Source of the DNA: Candidatus Altimarinota bacterium
GTDB lineage: Bacteria; Patescibacteriota; Gracilibacteria; UM-FILTER-43-11
DNA length: 64,000 bases
Direction: 5' to 3'
NCBI GenBank assembly: GCA_028281045.1
Contig: JANQKP010000004.1
Location: forward strand, 1 to 64,000
The notes under the pieces are model-generated. The model saw nothing but the letters and a program-made list of their open reading frames with translations. It did not search any database and had not been told where the DNA came from. Of the stretch, positions 25,679 through 32,965 are shown piece after piece. A program made the translations under genes and the position numbers. Within the stretch, counting starts at the first letter, position 1; each line of letters opens with the position of its first letter.

Positions 25679-26836
25679 ATGGAGTTTATGGATCTACTGA
25701 TACTGATGGTTGTTGTTTGGACCGTTGGTAAAGTGTTTAAAGGCTTTGGACTCCCTGTTGTTTTTGGTGAGCTCATTGGAGGTATTATTGTAGGCCCTGC
25801 TCTTCTTGGAATTGTAGATGTGCATAGCGAAGTAATTGAAGTTCTTGCTGAACTTGGAATCTTCTTCCTCATGCTCCATGCAGGTCTTGAAACAGATCCA
25901 GATGAACTATTTAAGGCTTCTAAAAAGGCTGTTATGATCGCCCTTGGAAGCATACTTCTTCCGTTCTTCGCATCGCTTTATGTTGCTCTAGAGTTTGGCC
26001 AAAATTTACCGGCTGCACTCATCATCGCTACAGGGGTGTCTATTTCTGCTATTGCTCTAATCACCAGGTTATTTAAAGACACCAATTTGCAGCGCACAAG
26101 GGTGGCCCATCTTACCATGGCTGCCGCTGTTGTGAGTGACATTGCTGCCCTAATATTACTTCCGCTTGTGATCAACTTATCAGAAACTGGAACAGTAGAA
26201 GTTGTGCCTCTACTCATCATCTTGGCAAAAGTAGTTCTGTTCTTTGCCATTGTGATTTACACCGGATTCAAGAGTGCCAAATGGCTTAATAAGATCATTT
26301 ACTTCGGAAACAAAGGCTTCACCCTTACCCTTATTATTGCGCTTATCATGGGGCTTCTTGCTGAAGCTATGGGGCTGCATATTATTATTGGAGCCTTCTT
26401 GGCAGGACTATTTATGCACGAAGAAGTACTGGATAAAAAAGTATTCGATAAAATCGAAGACCGTGTTTATGGTCTGGCCTATGGGTTCTTTGGACCAATC
26501 TTCTTTGCCAGTCTAGCGTTCCACTTAGATGCCACTGCACTGACCACTGCGCCGTGGTTCCTATTCTGGATTCTTGTAGTAGCCATACTTGGTAAAATCA
26601 TTGGATCTGGTGTTATGGCACACCTCGTTAAAATGAAACCCCTGGAATCTCTTGCGATTGGGGTTGCCATGAATAGCCGTGGAGCCGTAGAGCTTATTAT
26701 TGCCTCTATTGGTCTTAGCTACGGAATAATCGATAACACCGTGTTCTCTATTCTAGTGCTTATGGCCTTTGTAACGACTATGTTCTCTATTGTAGTCATG
26801 GGCCCAATTGCCAAAAGATTAAAGGCAAAAGCCTAG
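25679..26836 (+). CDS. Cation/proton antiporter, CPA2 (KefB/NapA-like) family
   Basis: 385 residues, almost entirely hydrophobic with about 11-12 membrane helices. Visible are GLPVVFGELIGGIIVGPALLG at the start, LGIFFLMLHAGLE typical of CPA2 helix 3, and the later AIGVAMNSRGAVELI segment. There is no C-terminal TrkA-N domain, so it is a transport core only, unlike full-length KefB/KefC. Likely exchanges Na+ or K+ for H+ across the cytoplasmic membrane for pH and ion homeostasis. Its TAG stop overlaps the stop of the convergent gene within one CTAG. Confidence 0.88.
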   Translation: MEFMDLLILMVVVWTVGKVFKGFGLPVVFGELIGGIIVGPALLGIVDVHSEVIEVLAELGIFFLMLHAGLETDPDELFKASKKAVMIALGSILLPFFASLYVALEFGQNLPAALIIATGVSISAIALITRLFKDTNLQRTRVAHLTMAAAVVSDIAALILLPLVINLSETGTVEVVPLLIILAKVVLFFAIVIYTGFKSAKWLNKIIYFGNKGFTLTLIIALIMGLLAEAMGLHIIIGAFLAGLFMHEEVLDKKVFDKIEDRVYGLAYGFFGPIFFASLAFHLDATALTTAPWFLFWILVVAILGKIIGSGVMAHLVKMKPLESLAIGVAMNSRGAVELIIASIGLSYGIIDNTVFSILVLMAFVTTMFSIVVMGPIAKRLKAKA

Positions 26837-27984
26837 AGTTGGAATTTGTAAATCGCTCTTCCCACGGCCTGATCTGCCCGTGAGTATTTAAGCATATACG
26901 GATCTTTAATGTCTGGAAGCCCAGGCAAGAACGCCACGCGCTTAAAGCCAAGGCCTTCTATCTGAGAAATGGTCTCTCTAAGATCCATTTCTTTTTTATT
27001 ATTCAGCTTAAAGTAAGGCAATGCCATTACAATAGGGCCTTTAAAATCTGCTTCTTTTAAAGCTTTGAAGTAATCTACGTATAGAGCATTCAGTTCTTCA
27101 ATAATAGCCTTGGCTTCTTCTGGAGACACCGGTTTATTTTGCGGTGGCCCAAGGTATCCTTCAGCCGCAATAGCGTCATAATCTTCAGATTTCATCACTT
27201 TAGTCGCATCGTGTTCAAACAGTTTGTAATCCCCTGCCCCTTTTAAAGTTTCTTTTGTCCATTTCAAATTCTTTTCAGCGCCTTTTAAGGTTTCTGCGTT
27301 AATATCAGAACCTAGCATATCGCGGCCCATTAAAACGCCTTCCATCACCAGCACGCCACCACCACAAAATGGATCCCATACACGTCCCTTTTGAGATGAA
27401 AGGTTAATCAAAATCTGCGCGAGCTTTGGTGGAAGCATACCCACCTGCATACTGCGATAAGGTTTTTTAAAATCTCTTTCGCTGTAGCTATCTATATCTT
27501 GCACAGCAACCACTTCCCCCATCCAATAAAAGTTCTGATCGCGAAGTAGCACAATTTCTACACCGTCTTTTTTAAAAGACTTATATTGGGCAGAGCTTAT
27601 GTTTTTAAAATCTTTATTAATGAAGCGACTTTTAACACCTTCTTTAATTAAAGATTTCTTAAGGTGCATGAGCATAGGCTTAAGCTCTTTCTGACTAGAG
27701 CCATAAATACTTAAACCGTATTCTACCTTGGCCGATTCAAAGCGGCCTGAGATTTCATCGATGAGCTTCTGATTTAATCCTTTATTGCTGCTACGTGAAA
27801 TAAATTTAGCCACTTTAATAATGCTCCCTAACTTATTAAACGTTTCTTGGGTCATCTCTTCATCTATATCCATTACAGCAAAGTCTGGGCCGATCACTTG
27901 AAAATCTCCCTTGGGATATTTGGCTACGAGTTCAGCCAAAGATAAGTTCCTATGCTTGCCAAGAATGAATAAATATGTTGACAT
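26833..27984 (-). CDS. THUMP-domain RNA methyltransferase-like protein (TRM11/TrmG10 type)
   Basis: 383 residues. The N-terminal half (about 1-165) looks like the ferredoxin-like/THUMP RNA-binding region of tRNA guanine-N2 methyltransferases; the C-terminal half is a Rossmann methyltransferase with WDPFCGGGVLVMEG as the SAM motif I and GSDIN for the ribose-binding acidic residue. The catalytic motif IV, usually DPPYG, reads AAEGYLGPP, so the usual Asp-Pro-Pro-Tyr is absent and activity or base specificity may differ. CPR and archaeal relatives modify tRNA G10 or G26 positions; the target here is inferred only. It lies alone on the minus strand, convergent with the antiporter. Confidence 0.75.
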   Translation of the reverse strand: MSTYLFILGKHRNLSLAELVAKYPKGDFQVIGPDFAVMDIDEEMTQETFNKLGSIIKVAKFISRSSNKGLNQKLIDEISGRFESAKVEYGLSIYGSSQKELKPMLMHLKKSLIKEGVKSRFINKDFKNISSAQYKSFKKDGVEIVLLRDQNFYWMGEVVAVQDIDSYSERDFKKPYRSMQVGMLPPKLAQILINLSSQKGRVWDPFCGGGVLVMEGVLMGRDMLGSDINAETLKGAEKNLKWTKETLKGAGDYKLFEHDATKVMKSEDYDAIAAEGYLGPPQNKPVSPEEAKAIIEELNALYVDYFKALKEADFKGPIVMALPYFKLNNKKEMDLRETISQIEGLGFKRVAFLPGLPDIKDPYMLKYSRADQAVGRAIYKFQL

Positions 27985-28038
27985 AAACGTTTTTCTGCAT
28001 TAGAATGCCTTCTTATCTAAACATACTAAGCTCCTCCC

Positions 28039-28059
28039 GACAATCTAATTATTATTGTC
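28039..28059 (+). promoter_or_regulatory. Dyad abutting the start codon of the 155-aa gene
   Basis: GACAAT (28039-28044) and ATTGTC (28054-28059) form a perfect 6-bp inverted repeat that ends at the base before the ATG at 28060. It could be an operator or a start-occluding hairpin. Confidence 0.35.
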
Positions 28060-28527
28060 ATGAAAAAGGAGTTTTTAAATATAGCGCTCACGCTAATGCT
28101 GGTTGTAACCATAAGTAGCTTTACTGGTTATGGCCTGGGCTTTTACCGTGCCACGGTAAATACATTCCCTGAAATAGAAACTGTAGGTGAAATAAACCCA
28201 GGAATAAGTACCATAAAGCTGTTTCAAGTAGAAAATGGACACCTATCTGGTGAAGTTGTGGGAGCAAAGGCCCGCATTGCCTACAGCGCAGAGGGTATTT
28301 TAGAGAAAAGCCCTGGGGAATCCTTTGAAATTCCTTTAAATCAGGTGAATTTGGGAGAATATTATGTGTTAAATCAGCTTCCGGAAGGCGCCAGGTACAT
28401 TGCCAGTGAAAAAGGTCAGTATTATTACTCTATTTTGGATAAAAGAGCCTTTAACATCACAGAGGAAAACCGTATTTATTTCAGCTCTGAAGAAGAAGCT
28501 GAATTAAATGGCTATAAATCCAGGTAA
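28060..28527 (+). CDS. Signal-anchored secreted protein with Ada-like C-terminal motif
   Basis: 155 residues. A hydrophobic N-terminal segment (about 6-27) acts as an uncleaved anchor or signal. The middle contains a VGAKARIAYS beta segment. The C-terminal 45 residues (YIASEKGQYYYS... ENRIYFSSEEEAELNGY) resemble the small Ada/KEEA-type domain often found at the end of CPR secreted proteins, but the cysteines that usually bind metal are absent. Extracytoplasmic location is likely; function unknown. The next gene has its own promoter starting within 5 bp of this stop. Confidence 0.7.
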   Translation: MKKEFLNIALTLMLVVTISSFTGYGLGFYRATVNTFPEIETVGEINPGISTIKLFQVENGHLSGEVVGAKARIAYSAEGILEKSPGESFEIPLNQVNLGEYYVLNQLPEGARYIASEKGQYYYSILDKRAFNITEENRIYFSSEEEAELNGYKSR

Positions 28528-28531
28528 TTCC

Positions 28532-28560
28532 TTGTATTTAAGCCATTTTTTTGGTATAAT
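28532..28560 (+). promoter_or_regulatory. Promoter of the TIM-barrel gene
   Basis: TTGTAT (28532-28537), 17 bp, TATAAT (28555-28560) with extended TGG. The ATG follows 24 bases later. Confidence 0.8.
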
Positions 28561-28584
28561 TATAAGGAAAAATAAACATAAAAC

Positions 28585-29325
28585 ATGCTAGCACTACACA
28601 CGGATTCGCTAAAAAAATATGGTCTTAATCGCATCTTTGAATTTGCCAAAGAAGCTGGTTTTGATGGTATTGAAATTGGAGTAGATAAAAACAATTACGA
28701 TACCCAGAATGCAGAGTACATTAAAATGCTTTCAGATCAGCATAAAATGCCTATTTTAGCGCTGCATGCGCCTAAAAATGGAACTTCTAAAAGCGTAGAA
28801 CACGTAGTAGAAATGGCGGTTTATTTAAAATGCCCTGTGGTGGTAATTACCCCACCTAAACTTCTAGACTTTAAATTCACCCAGTGGCTTAAAAAAGAAG
28901 TGAAGATTCTTCGTAAGAAGAAAAAAGTACAAATTGCACTAGAAAACGGAGCTGGAAAAACCTTCTTAGGGTTTTTACCAGCGCAAGCTTTAAACAATGT
29001 TTCAGACCTTAAAAGCTTTGGAATGGTGGCTCTAGATACAAGTGCTACCGCTTCTAAAAAAGAAGATCTTATTCGTACGTACGAAAAACTGAAGAAATTC
29101 CTAGTGCATGTACACCTTTCAAATGTACATAAGCACAAGGAATATTCGCTTCCAAATGAAGGGATTCTTCCTCTAGAAAGCTTCCTTAAAAAACTTGCTG
29201 TAAACAAATATAAAGGAGTGATTTCTATACTGGTAAAACCTACTGCACTTAGCGCTGGAGACGACGCAAAAGTGACCAAGAACCTGAAGAAGGTGAAATC
29301 GTTTGTAGACCAGTACTTAAAATAG
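28585..29325 (+). CDS. Xylose isomerase-like TIM-barrel protein
   Basis: 246 residues of the sugar-phosphate isomerase/epimerase and AP-endonuclease-2 fold: the first strands show [14 protein letters not shown], then [26 protein letters not shown] and VHVHLSN, spaced as in a TIM barrel with metal-binding Glu, Asp and His candidates. Members isomerise sugars or act as endonuclease IV; the typical Nfo metal set is not complete, so a sugar isomerase/epimerase or unknown activity is more likely. It lies directly upstream of the rpmH cluster, where dnaA would stand in many bacteria. Ends in TAG. Confidence 0.7.
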   Translation: MLALHTDSLKKYGLNRIFEFAKEAGFDGIEIGVDKNNYDTQNAEYIKMLSDQHKMPILALHAPKNGTSKSVEHVVEMAVYLKCPVVVITPPKLLDFKFTQWLKKEVKILRKKKKVQIALENGAGKTFLGFLPAQALNNVSDLKSFGMVALDTSATASKKEDLIRTYEKLKKFLVHVHLSNVHKHKEYSLPNEGILPLESFLKKLAVNKYKGVISILVKPTALSAGDDAKVTKNLKKVKSFVDQYLK

Positions 29326-29343
29326 TCTATTTTTTCATTTGAC

Positions 29344-29372
29344 TTATACAGCCTATACCTATAAGGTATTAT
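29344..29372 (+). promoter_or_regulatory. Probable rpmH operon promoter
   Basis: TATACA (29344-29349), 17 bp, TATTAT (29367-29372), 20 bases before the rpmH ATG. An alternative -35, TTGACT at 29339, has no good partner at normal spacing. Confidence 0.45.
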
Positions 29373-29392
29373 GGCTTTTTAACGATTACATT

Positions 29393-29521
29393 ATGTTAAG
29401 CAAAAGAAATCAACGTAAAAGACATAAGGTTCACGGATTCCGTGCTCGTATGGCGAGCAAGGGTGGACAACGTGTAATCAAAGCACGCCGCTCTAAGGGG
29501 CGTAAACAGCTGACTGTTTAA
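29393..29521 (+). CDS. rpmH: Ribosomal protein bL34
   Basis: 42 residues starting [20 protein letters not shown], followed by the classical [17 protein letters not shown] signature. A large-subunit protein. The ATG at 29393 is chosen from the family start; a longer frame from 29339 would add 18 residues that are not part of L34. First gene of the conserved rpmH-rnpA-yidC-jag cluster; rnpA starts 2 bp after the stop. Confidence 0.96.
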   Translation: MLSKRNQRKRHKVHGFRARMASKGGQRVIKARRSKGRKQLTV

Positions 29522-29523
29522 AC

Positions 29524-29847
29524 ATGCTTAGTAAAGATAGCCGCATAGGAAGCCCTGATAAAATCAAAAGGCTTCTAAGGAGCGGGCTCGAAGCTAAAAG
29601 CAAAAAGCTCACGTTTAGATACGAAGAGAGCCAGGAGGAGCTTTCTCAATTTGCCGTAGTTGTAAGTGGAAAGATCTCTAAAAAGGCTGTAGAGCGTAAT
29701 AAACTCAGACGTCAGATCATGGAAGCGATTAAAAAAGAGCTTTCTTCGCTTAAAAAAAGCTACAACATGGTGGTGATTGCTAGAGCATTGGACGCCAGCT
29801 ACCAAGAATTACAAGATAATATCAAAGACGTATTTAATTCCCTTTAA
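29524..29847 (+). CDS. rnpA: Ribonuclease P protein component
   Basis: 107 residues. Protein subunit that helps the RNase P RNA bind precursor tRNAs for 5' maturation. Contains the family RNR-type motif as ERNKLRRQI (about 58-66) and a strongly basic surface. It starts MLSKDSRIG and lies 2 bp after rpmH and 3 bp before yidC, implying one transcript. The RNA subunit is not in this window. Confidence 0.93.
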   Translation: MLSKDSRIGSPDKIKRLLRSGLEAKSKKLTFRYEESQEELSQFAVVVSGKISKKAVERNKLRRQIMEAIKKELSSLKKSYNMVVIARALDASYQELQDNIKDVFNSL

Positions 29848-29850
29848 TTT

Positions 29851-30990
29851 ATGGCAAGATTTACAAGATTTCTATTCTGGTTCATTCTATTCCTTCTTCT
29901 CGTGAACGTTTTTTCTGCGCCCGTAGACGATAGAAGCGGAGATGATGTAGTGGTAAGCACTTTAGAAGAACTTGTAATTGGAAAAGAAGTGATCGCTAGT
30001 GTAAGGAATCAAATGGACGCTCCCCTAACGGTAAATGCAAACTGTCCAGGATCACCCCTAAATGTAGAGTTTTACAGCAACGGAAAATGGGAAGAAAAAA
30101 CAGCAGAATCAGATAAGTGTGTAGACGAAGCTGTAGATATTCTCCCAGGAGAAACCGCTACTTTTAGCTTCTCGAATTGGAATCAAGACATCTTTGGTGA
30201 ACTAGGGCTTTATCGTGTAAGTCTAACAACAGACGCCAGCGGTGAAGAAAAAGTATTCATGAATGAAATCACCATCAGAAAACCTGGTCTTTGGACCCGT
30301 TTCTGGCAAGGGTTTTTCTATAAACCAATCTATAACACCCTCATCTACTTCATTAAAGTAGTGCCTCACAAAGATCTAGGTTGGGCTATTATTCTGCTAA
30401 CGTTTATTATTAAGCTTATCCTTCTGATCCCAAATCAGAAGGCGCTTAAAGCTCAAAAGCGTATGCAACAAGTGCAGCCTCAGCTAGAAGCACTTAAAAA
30501 GAAATACGCGCATGATCAGCAAATGCTGGCTCAAGAGACCATGAAGATCTGGAAGAAGTACAAAGTAAATCCAATGGATTCTTGTCTTCCTATCTTGGTG
30601 CAGTTCCCTATTCTAATCGCGCTATTCTATGTGGTACGTGATGTAAATGTAGTGAACCCTACACTGCTTTATCCTCCATTCGCTGATTTTGATGTAACCT
30701 CTATTCAGACGAACTTTATGGGAGTGATGGAACTTAAAGAAAAGAGTCTTCTCATCCTTCCAATCATCATTGGACTACTGCAATTCGGACAAATGAAACT
30801 ATCGTTTGCTAAGCTGAAAAATGCTCAGACGAATCAGCTGCCTATGATGAACTCTGTGATGCTTTACGGGCTTCCGCTTATGATCGCCGTGTTCACAGCT
30901 AGCCTACCTGCAGCCGTTGGATTCTACTGGGGAACTTCTACCTTATTTGGTATAGGACAACAAGCCGTAGTAAACCGCAGCAAGGATTAA
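29851..30990 (+). CDS. yidC: Membrane protein insertase YidC/Oxa1
   Basis: 379 residues. Inserts proteins into the cytoplasmic membrane, alone or with Sec. A first membrane segment or signal (about 5-22) is followed by an extracytoplasmic beta domain of about 115 residues with two cysteines (NANCPGSP and DKCVD), then the Oxa1 core (about 150-375): FYKPIYN, a hydrophilic loop with QVQPQLEALKKKY, the PMDSCLPILVQFPILIALFY helix and the last helix pair. The external domain is shorter than the Gram-negative P1 domain yet larger than in typical Gram-positive SpoIIIJ, so this is an intermediate form. Position after rnpA supports the identity. Confidence 0.92.
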   Translation: MARFTRFLFWFILFLLLVNVFSAPVDDRSGDDVVVSTLEELVIGKEVIASVRNQMDAPLTVNANCPGSPLNVEFYSNGKWEEKTAESDKCVDEAVDILPGETATFSFSNWNQDIFGELGLYRVSLTTDASGEEKVFMNEITIRKPGLWTRFWQGFFYKPIYNTLIYFIKVVPHKDLGWAIILLTFIIKLILLIPNQKALKAQKRMQQVQPQLEALKKKYAHDQQMLAQETMKIWKKYKVNPMDSCLPILVQFPILIALFYVVRDVNVVNPTLLYPPFADFDVTSIQTNFMGVMELKEKSLLILPIIIGLLQFGQMKLSFAKLKNAQTNQLPMMNSVMLYGLPLMIAVFTASLPAAVGFYWGTSTLFGIGQQAVVNRSKD

Positions 30991-30991
30991 T

Positions 30992-31020
30992 TTGCACCCG
31001 TAAAAGAATCTCGCTAGAAT
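30992..31020 (+). promoter_or_regulatory. Promoter of jag
   Basis: TTGCAC (30992-30997), 17 bp, TAGAAT (31015-31020). It gives jag a transcript separate from yidC. Confidence 0.65.
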
Positions 31021-31042
31021 ACAAACCAGACTATATTAACTT

Positions 31043-31504
31043 ATGGAACTTGTTATTAAAGAAACACTGGAAAAACTCCTAGACGTACTTGGTGCGCCTT
31101 ATACCGCTGTGAAGGTGGTTGAAGAAAATAAAGGAGTCTACTACGTTGAAATCGATACCAATAACTCTAGCCTACTTATTGGTTGGCATGGAGAGAATAT
31201 CAACGCGATTCAACACGTTCTAAAGAGCCTGCTTTGGAAACAGGGGGTAGATAGCAAGTCTCAAGTGATCGTAGATGTAGACGGATACAAAAAACGCCAA
31301 GAAGAATCTGTGATTCGTATGGCTGAAAAGAAGGCAGAACAAGCAATCAGTACACAAAAAACAATCAAGCTTCCACCAATGTCGGCTTACTTCCGTAGAC
31401 AAGTACATCTGCATCTTTCAAACGATGCTAAATATAAAGACGCCGTGACTACTGAAAGTGACGGCGAAGGAAAAGACCGCTGTATTAAGATCATTCCTCT
31501 ATAG
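31043..31504 (+). CDS. jag: KH/R3H RNA-binding protein Jag (KhpB)
   Basis: 153 residues. A KH-like domain (about 35-85) with LLIGWHGENINAIQHVLKSL as the nucleic-acid-binding GxxG-type loop, followed by an R3H domain (about 88-150) containing MSAYFRRQVHLHL. The N-terminal Jag_N domain of Bacillus SpoIIIJ-associated protein is missing or reduced to a short helix. Binds RNA and affects cell-envelope synthesis in Gram-positives. Ends 3 bp from the stop of the convergent rnc. Confidence 0.88.
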   Translation: MELVIKETLEKLLDVLGAPYTAVKVVEENKGVYYVEIDTNNSSLLIGWHGENINAIQHVLKSLLWKQGVDSKSQVIVDVDGYKKRQEESVIRMAEKKAEQAISTQKTIKLPPMSAYFRRQVHLHLSNDAKYKDAVTTESDGEGKDRCIKIIPL

Positions 31505-31507
31505 GAA

Positions 31508-32191
31508 TTACCACTTCAGTCTCACAAGAGCATCCTCGGCCGCTTTTTGCTCCGCGGCTTGTTTTGAAGAACCTTCTCCTTTACCCACAACGCGGTCTCC
31601 AATATGAGCCGCCATGGTAAAGACTTTATTATGATCTGGACCTTCTTCAGAAACCAGCTGATAAGAAGGAGTGATCCCTACTTTCTCTTGGGCCATTTCT
31701 TGGAACTGGCTCTTGGCATCAATATGCGCTCCAGCCGCTAGAATATATTCTAGATGTACGAGTAGGAATTTATGTACAAACTTACTCGCTTTGTCGTATC
31801 CAAGTTCTAGGTAGATGACCCCAACTAGAGCTTCAAAGGTATTGGCTAGTAAGTAGTCTTTTTCACGTCCTCCAGAGTTTTCTTCCCCCTTACTTAAAAG
31901 AAGATAGTCTCCTAAATTAAGTTCGCGAGAGATTTTAGCCAGCATCTCCCCTTTTACTAGGGCAGATCTCCAGTTAGTAAGCTCCCCTTCGGGCTTGTCT
32001 GGATAGGTTTTATATAAAAAGTCTGTTGTAATGAGCTCAAGTACAGCATCTCCTAGGAATTCTAGGCGTTCATTGTGTGTGTATTCACTGTTTTTATGCT
32101 CATTGATATAAGAACGGTGAATAAACGCCGTCTTCAATAGATGGTGATCTTTAAATTTTAATCCAATTGTTTCTTCTAATTTTTTGAACAT
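31508..32191 (-). CDS. rnc: Ribonuclease III
   Basis: 227 residues. Cleaves double-stranded RNA in rRNA and mRNA processing. The signature ERLEFLGDAVLEL is present with the catalytic Glu and Asp, a second acidic helix (NTFEALVGVIYLELG), and a C-terminal double-stranded RNA-binding domain (about 155-225) ending in the ASSKQAAEQKAAEDAL-type helix. Last gene of the bL32-like/nusB/rnc operon, but an extended -10 box lies between nusB and rnc, as does a long stem-loop that includes the first base of its start codon. Confidence 0.95.
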   Translation of the reverse strand: MFKKLEETIGLKFKDHHLLKTAFIHRSYINEHKNSEYTHNERLEFLGDAVLELITTDFLYKTYPDKPEGELTNWRSALVKGEMLAKISRELNLGDYLLLSKGEENSGGREKDYLLANTFEALVGVIYLELGYDKASKFVHKFLLVHLEYILAAGAHIDAKSQFQEMAQEKVGITPSYQLVSEEGPDHNKVFTMAAHIGDRVVGKGEGSSKQAAEQKAAEDALVRLKW

Positions 32192-32220
32192 AGTGTGTAT
32201 GGGTTAATTATACCACACTA
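32191..32220 (-). promoter_or_regulatory. Stem-loop and extended -10 box at the nusB/rnc junction
   Basis: On the minus strand the arm TAGTGTGGTAT (starting with the nusB stop) pairs with ATACACACTA (ending with the A of the rnc ATG): 10 bp with a single bulged G and a 9-nt loop. A TGGTATAAT extended -10 (32207-32215) lies within it, 15 bases before the ATG. Confidence 0.6.
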
Positions 32221-32637
32221 CTTCTTCAGATCCGGGTCATGCGCTACGGCATTCAGTACTCCGTTGATGAATTTTGCACTCGTTTCATCTCCGTAGGTCT
32301 TTGCGATCTCAATGGCTTCATTAATCGCCACATTAAGAGGAACATCGTCCTCTGGATCGATAAGTTCTGAAATACCAAGCGCTAAAATAGAACGCTCCAC
32401 AGGATCCAGCTTTTCAACTGGCCACTCTGGGGCATGCTTTTTAATGAGCTCACGTATCTGAGGGTAGTGTTTTAAAAGTTTCTTAGCTAAATTTTTAGCA
32501 AAAGACGTATCTTCTACTTGAGAAGCGTACTCCGCTAGATTGTATTTAAGGACTTCATCAAAATCCGCTCCGCGAGCCTCGTGCTCGAAGAAGCTTTGCA
32601 TGACAACAACTCGTGATAAGTGCCTATAACTAGCCAT
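32218..32637 (-). CDS. nusB: Transcription antitermination factor NusB
   Basis: 139 residues. Binds boxA RNA with S10 in rRNA antitermination complexes. The all-helical pattern is recognisable: a first helix with RHLSRVVVMQSFFEHE, a central DPVERSILALGISEL segment and the C-terminal NVAINEAIEIAKTYG...KFINGVLNAV segment, which is the usual NusB signature. Normal length. Lies 9 bp downstream of the bL32-like gene on the same strand, with rnc downstream. Confidence 0.94.
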   Translation of the reverse strand: MASYRHLSRVVVMQSFFEHEARGADFDEVLKYNLAEYASQVEDTSFAKNLAKKLLKHYPQIRELIKKHAPEWPVEKLDPVERSILALGISELIDPEDDVPLNVAINEAIEIAKTYGDETSAKFINGVLNAVAHDPDLKK

Positions 32638-32646
32638 TTTTTAAAG

Positions 32647-32832
32647 TTAGGCTTTAATCTTGGTCACTTCTTTTTTAGAAGATTTTGCAGGCGCATCAGA
32701 ACGAGAAGCAATTTTTCTCATATTATCTACCATTCCCATAAGTTTCTTACGAGATTTATTGGCATAGCTCTTGTAACGAGCTGATGAAGATGATTTAGCC
32801 TGTTGCTTTTTAGGAGTAGGTCTTTTAGCCAT
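32647..32832 (-). CDS. Small basic protein, probably ribosomal bL32
   Basis: 61 residues, highly Lys/Arg/Ser-rich, starting MAKRPTPKKQQAK. The P-x-PKK start and length fit bL32 (rpmF), which often neighbours rnc or nusB in bacteria, but the zinc cysteines are absent and the C-terminal half is low-complexity, so the assignment is tentative; another small ribosomal or nucleic-acid-binding protein is possible. First gene of the minus-strand operon with nusB and rnc, with a good promoter of its own. Confidence 0.55.
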   Translation of the reverse strand: MAKRPTPKKQQAKSSSSARYKSYANKSRKKLMGMVDNMRKIASRSDAPAKSSKKEVTKIKA

Positions 32833-32860
32833 TTTTTCTTAAGAGTTATAAAGCCAAAAG

Positions 32861-32889
32861 ACTATATACTACTTATATAGGGAATGCAA
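32861..32889 (-). promoter_or_regulatory. Promoter of the bL32-like/nusB/rnc operon
   Basis: On the minus strand TTGCAT (32889-32884), 17 bp, TATAGT (32866-32861), 28 bases before the ATG. Confidence 0.7.
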
Positions 32890-32918
32890 TGGCTTTTTCC
32901 ATGGTTTTCTAGGCGGGA

Positions 32919-32947
32919 TTGATAGAAAGCCTCAGTAGTGGTAAAAT
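32919..32947 (+). promoter_or_regulatory. Promoter of the VirB2-like repeat gene pair
   Basis: TTGATA (32919-32924), 17 bp, TAAAAT (32942-32947) with extended TGG, 18 bases before the ATG. Confidence 0.75.
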
Positions 32948-32965
32948 GGTCAGTGAAAATAAACC

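Noticed and set aside
29339-29392. Longer rpmH reading frame
   Set aside because: bL34 is about 44 residues with a conserved start; the extra 18 codons fall on the promoter region.
29326-29392. Replication origin upstream of rpmH
   Set aside because: No DnaA-box cluster or A+T-rich unwinding region; the space is too short and is filled by a promoter.
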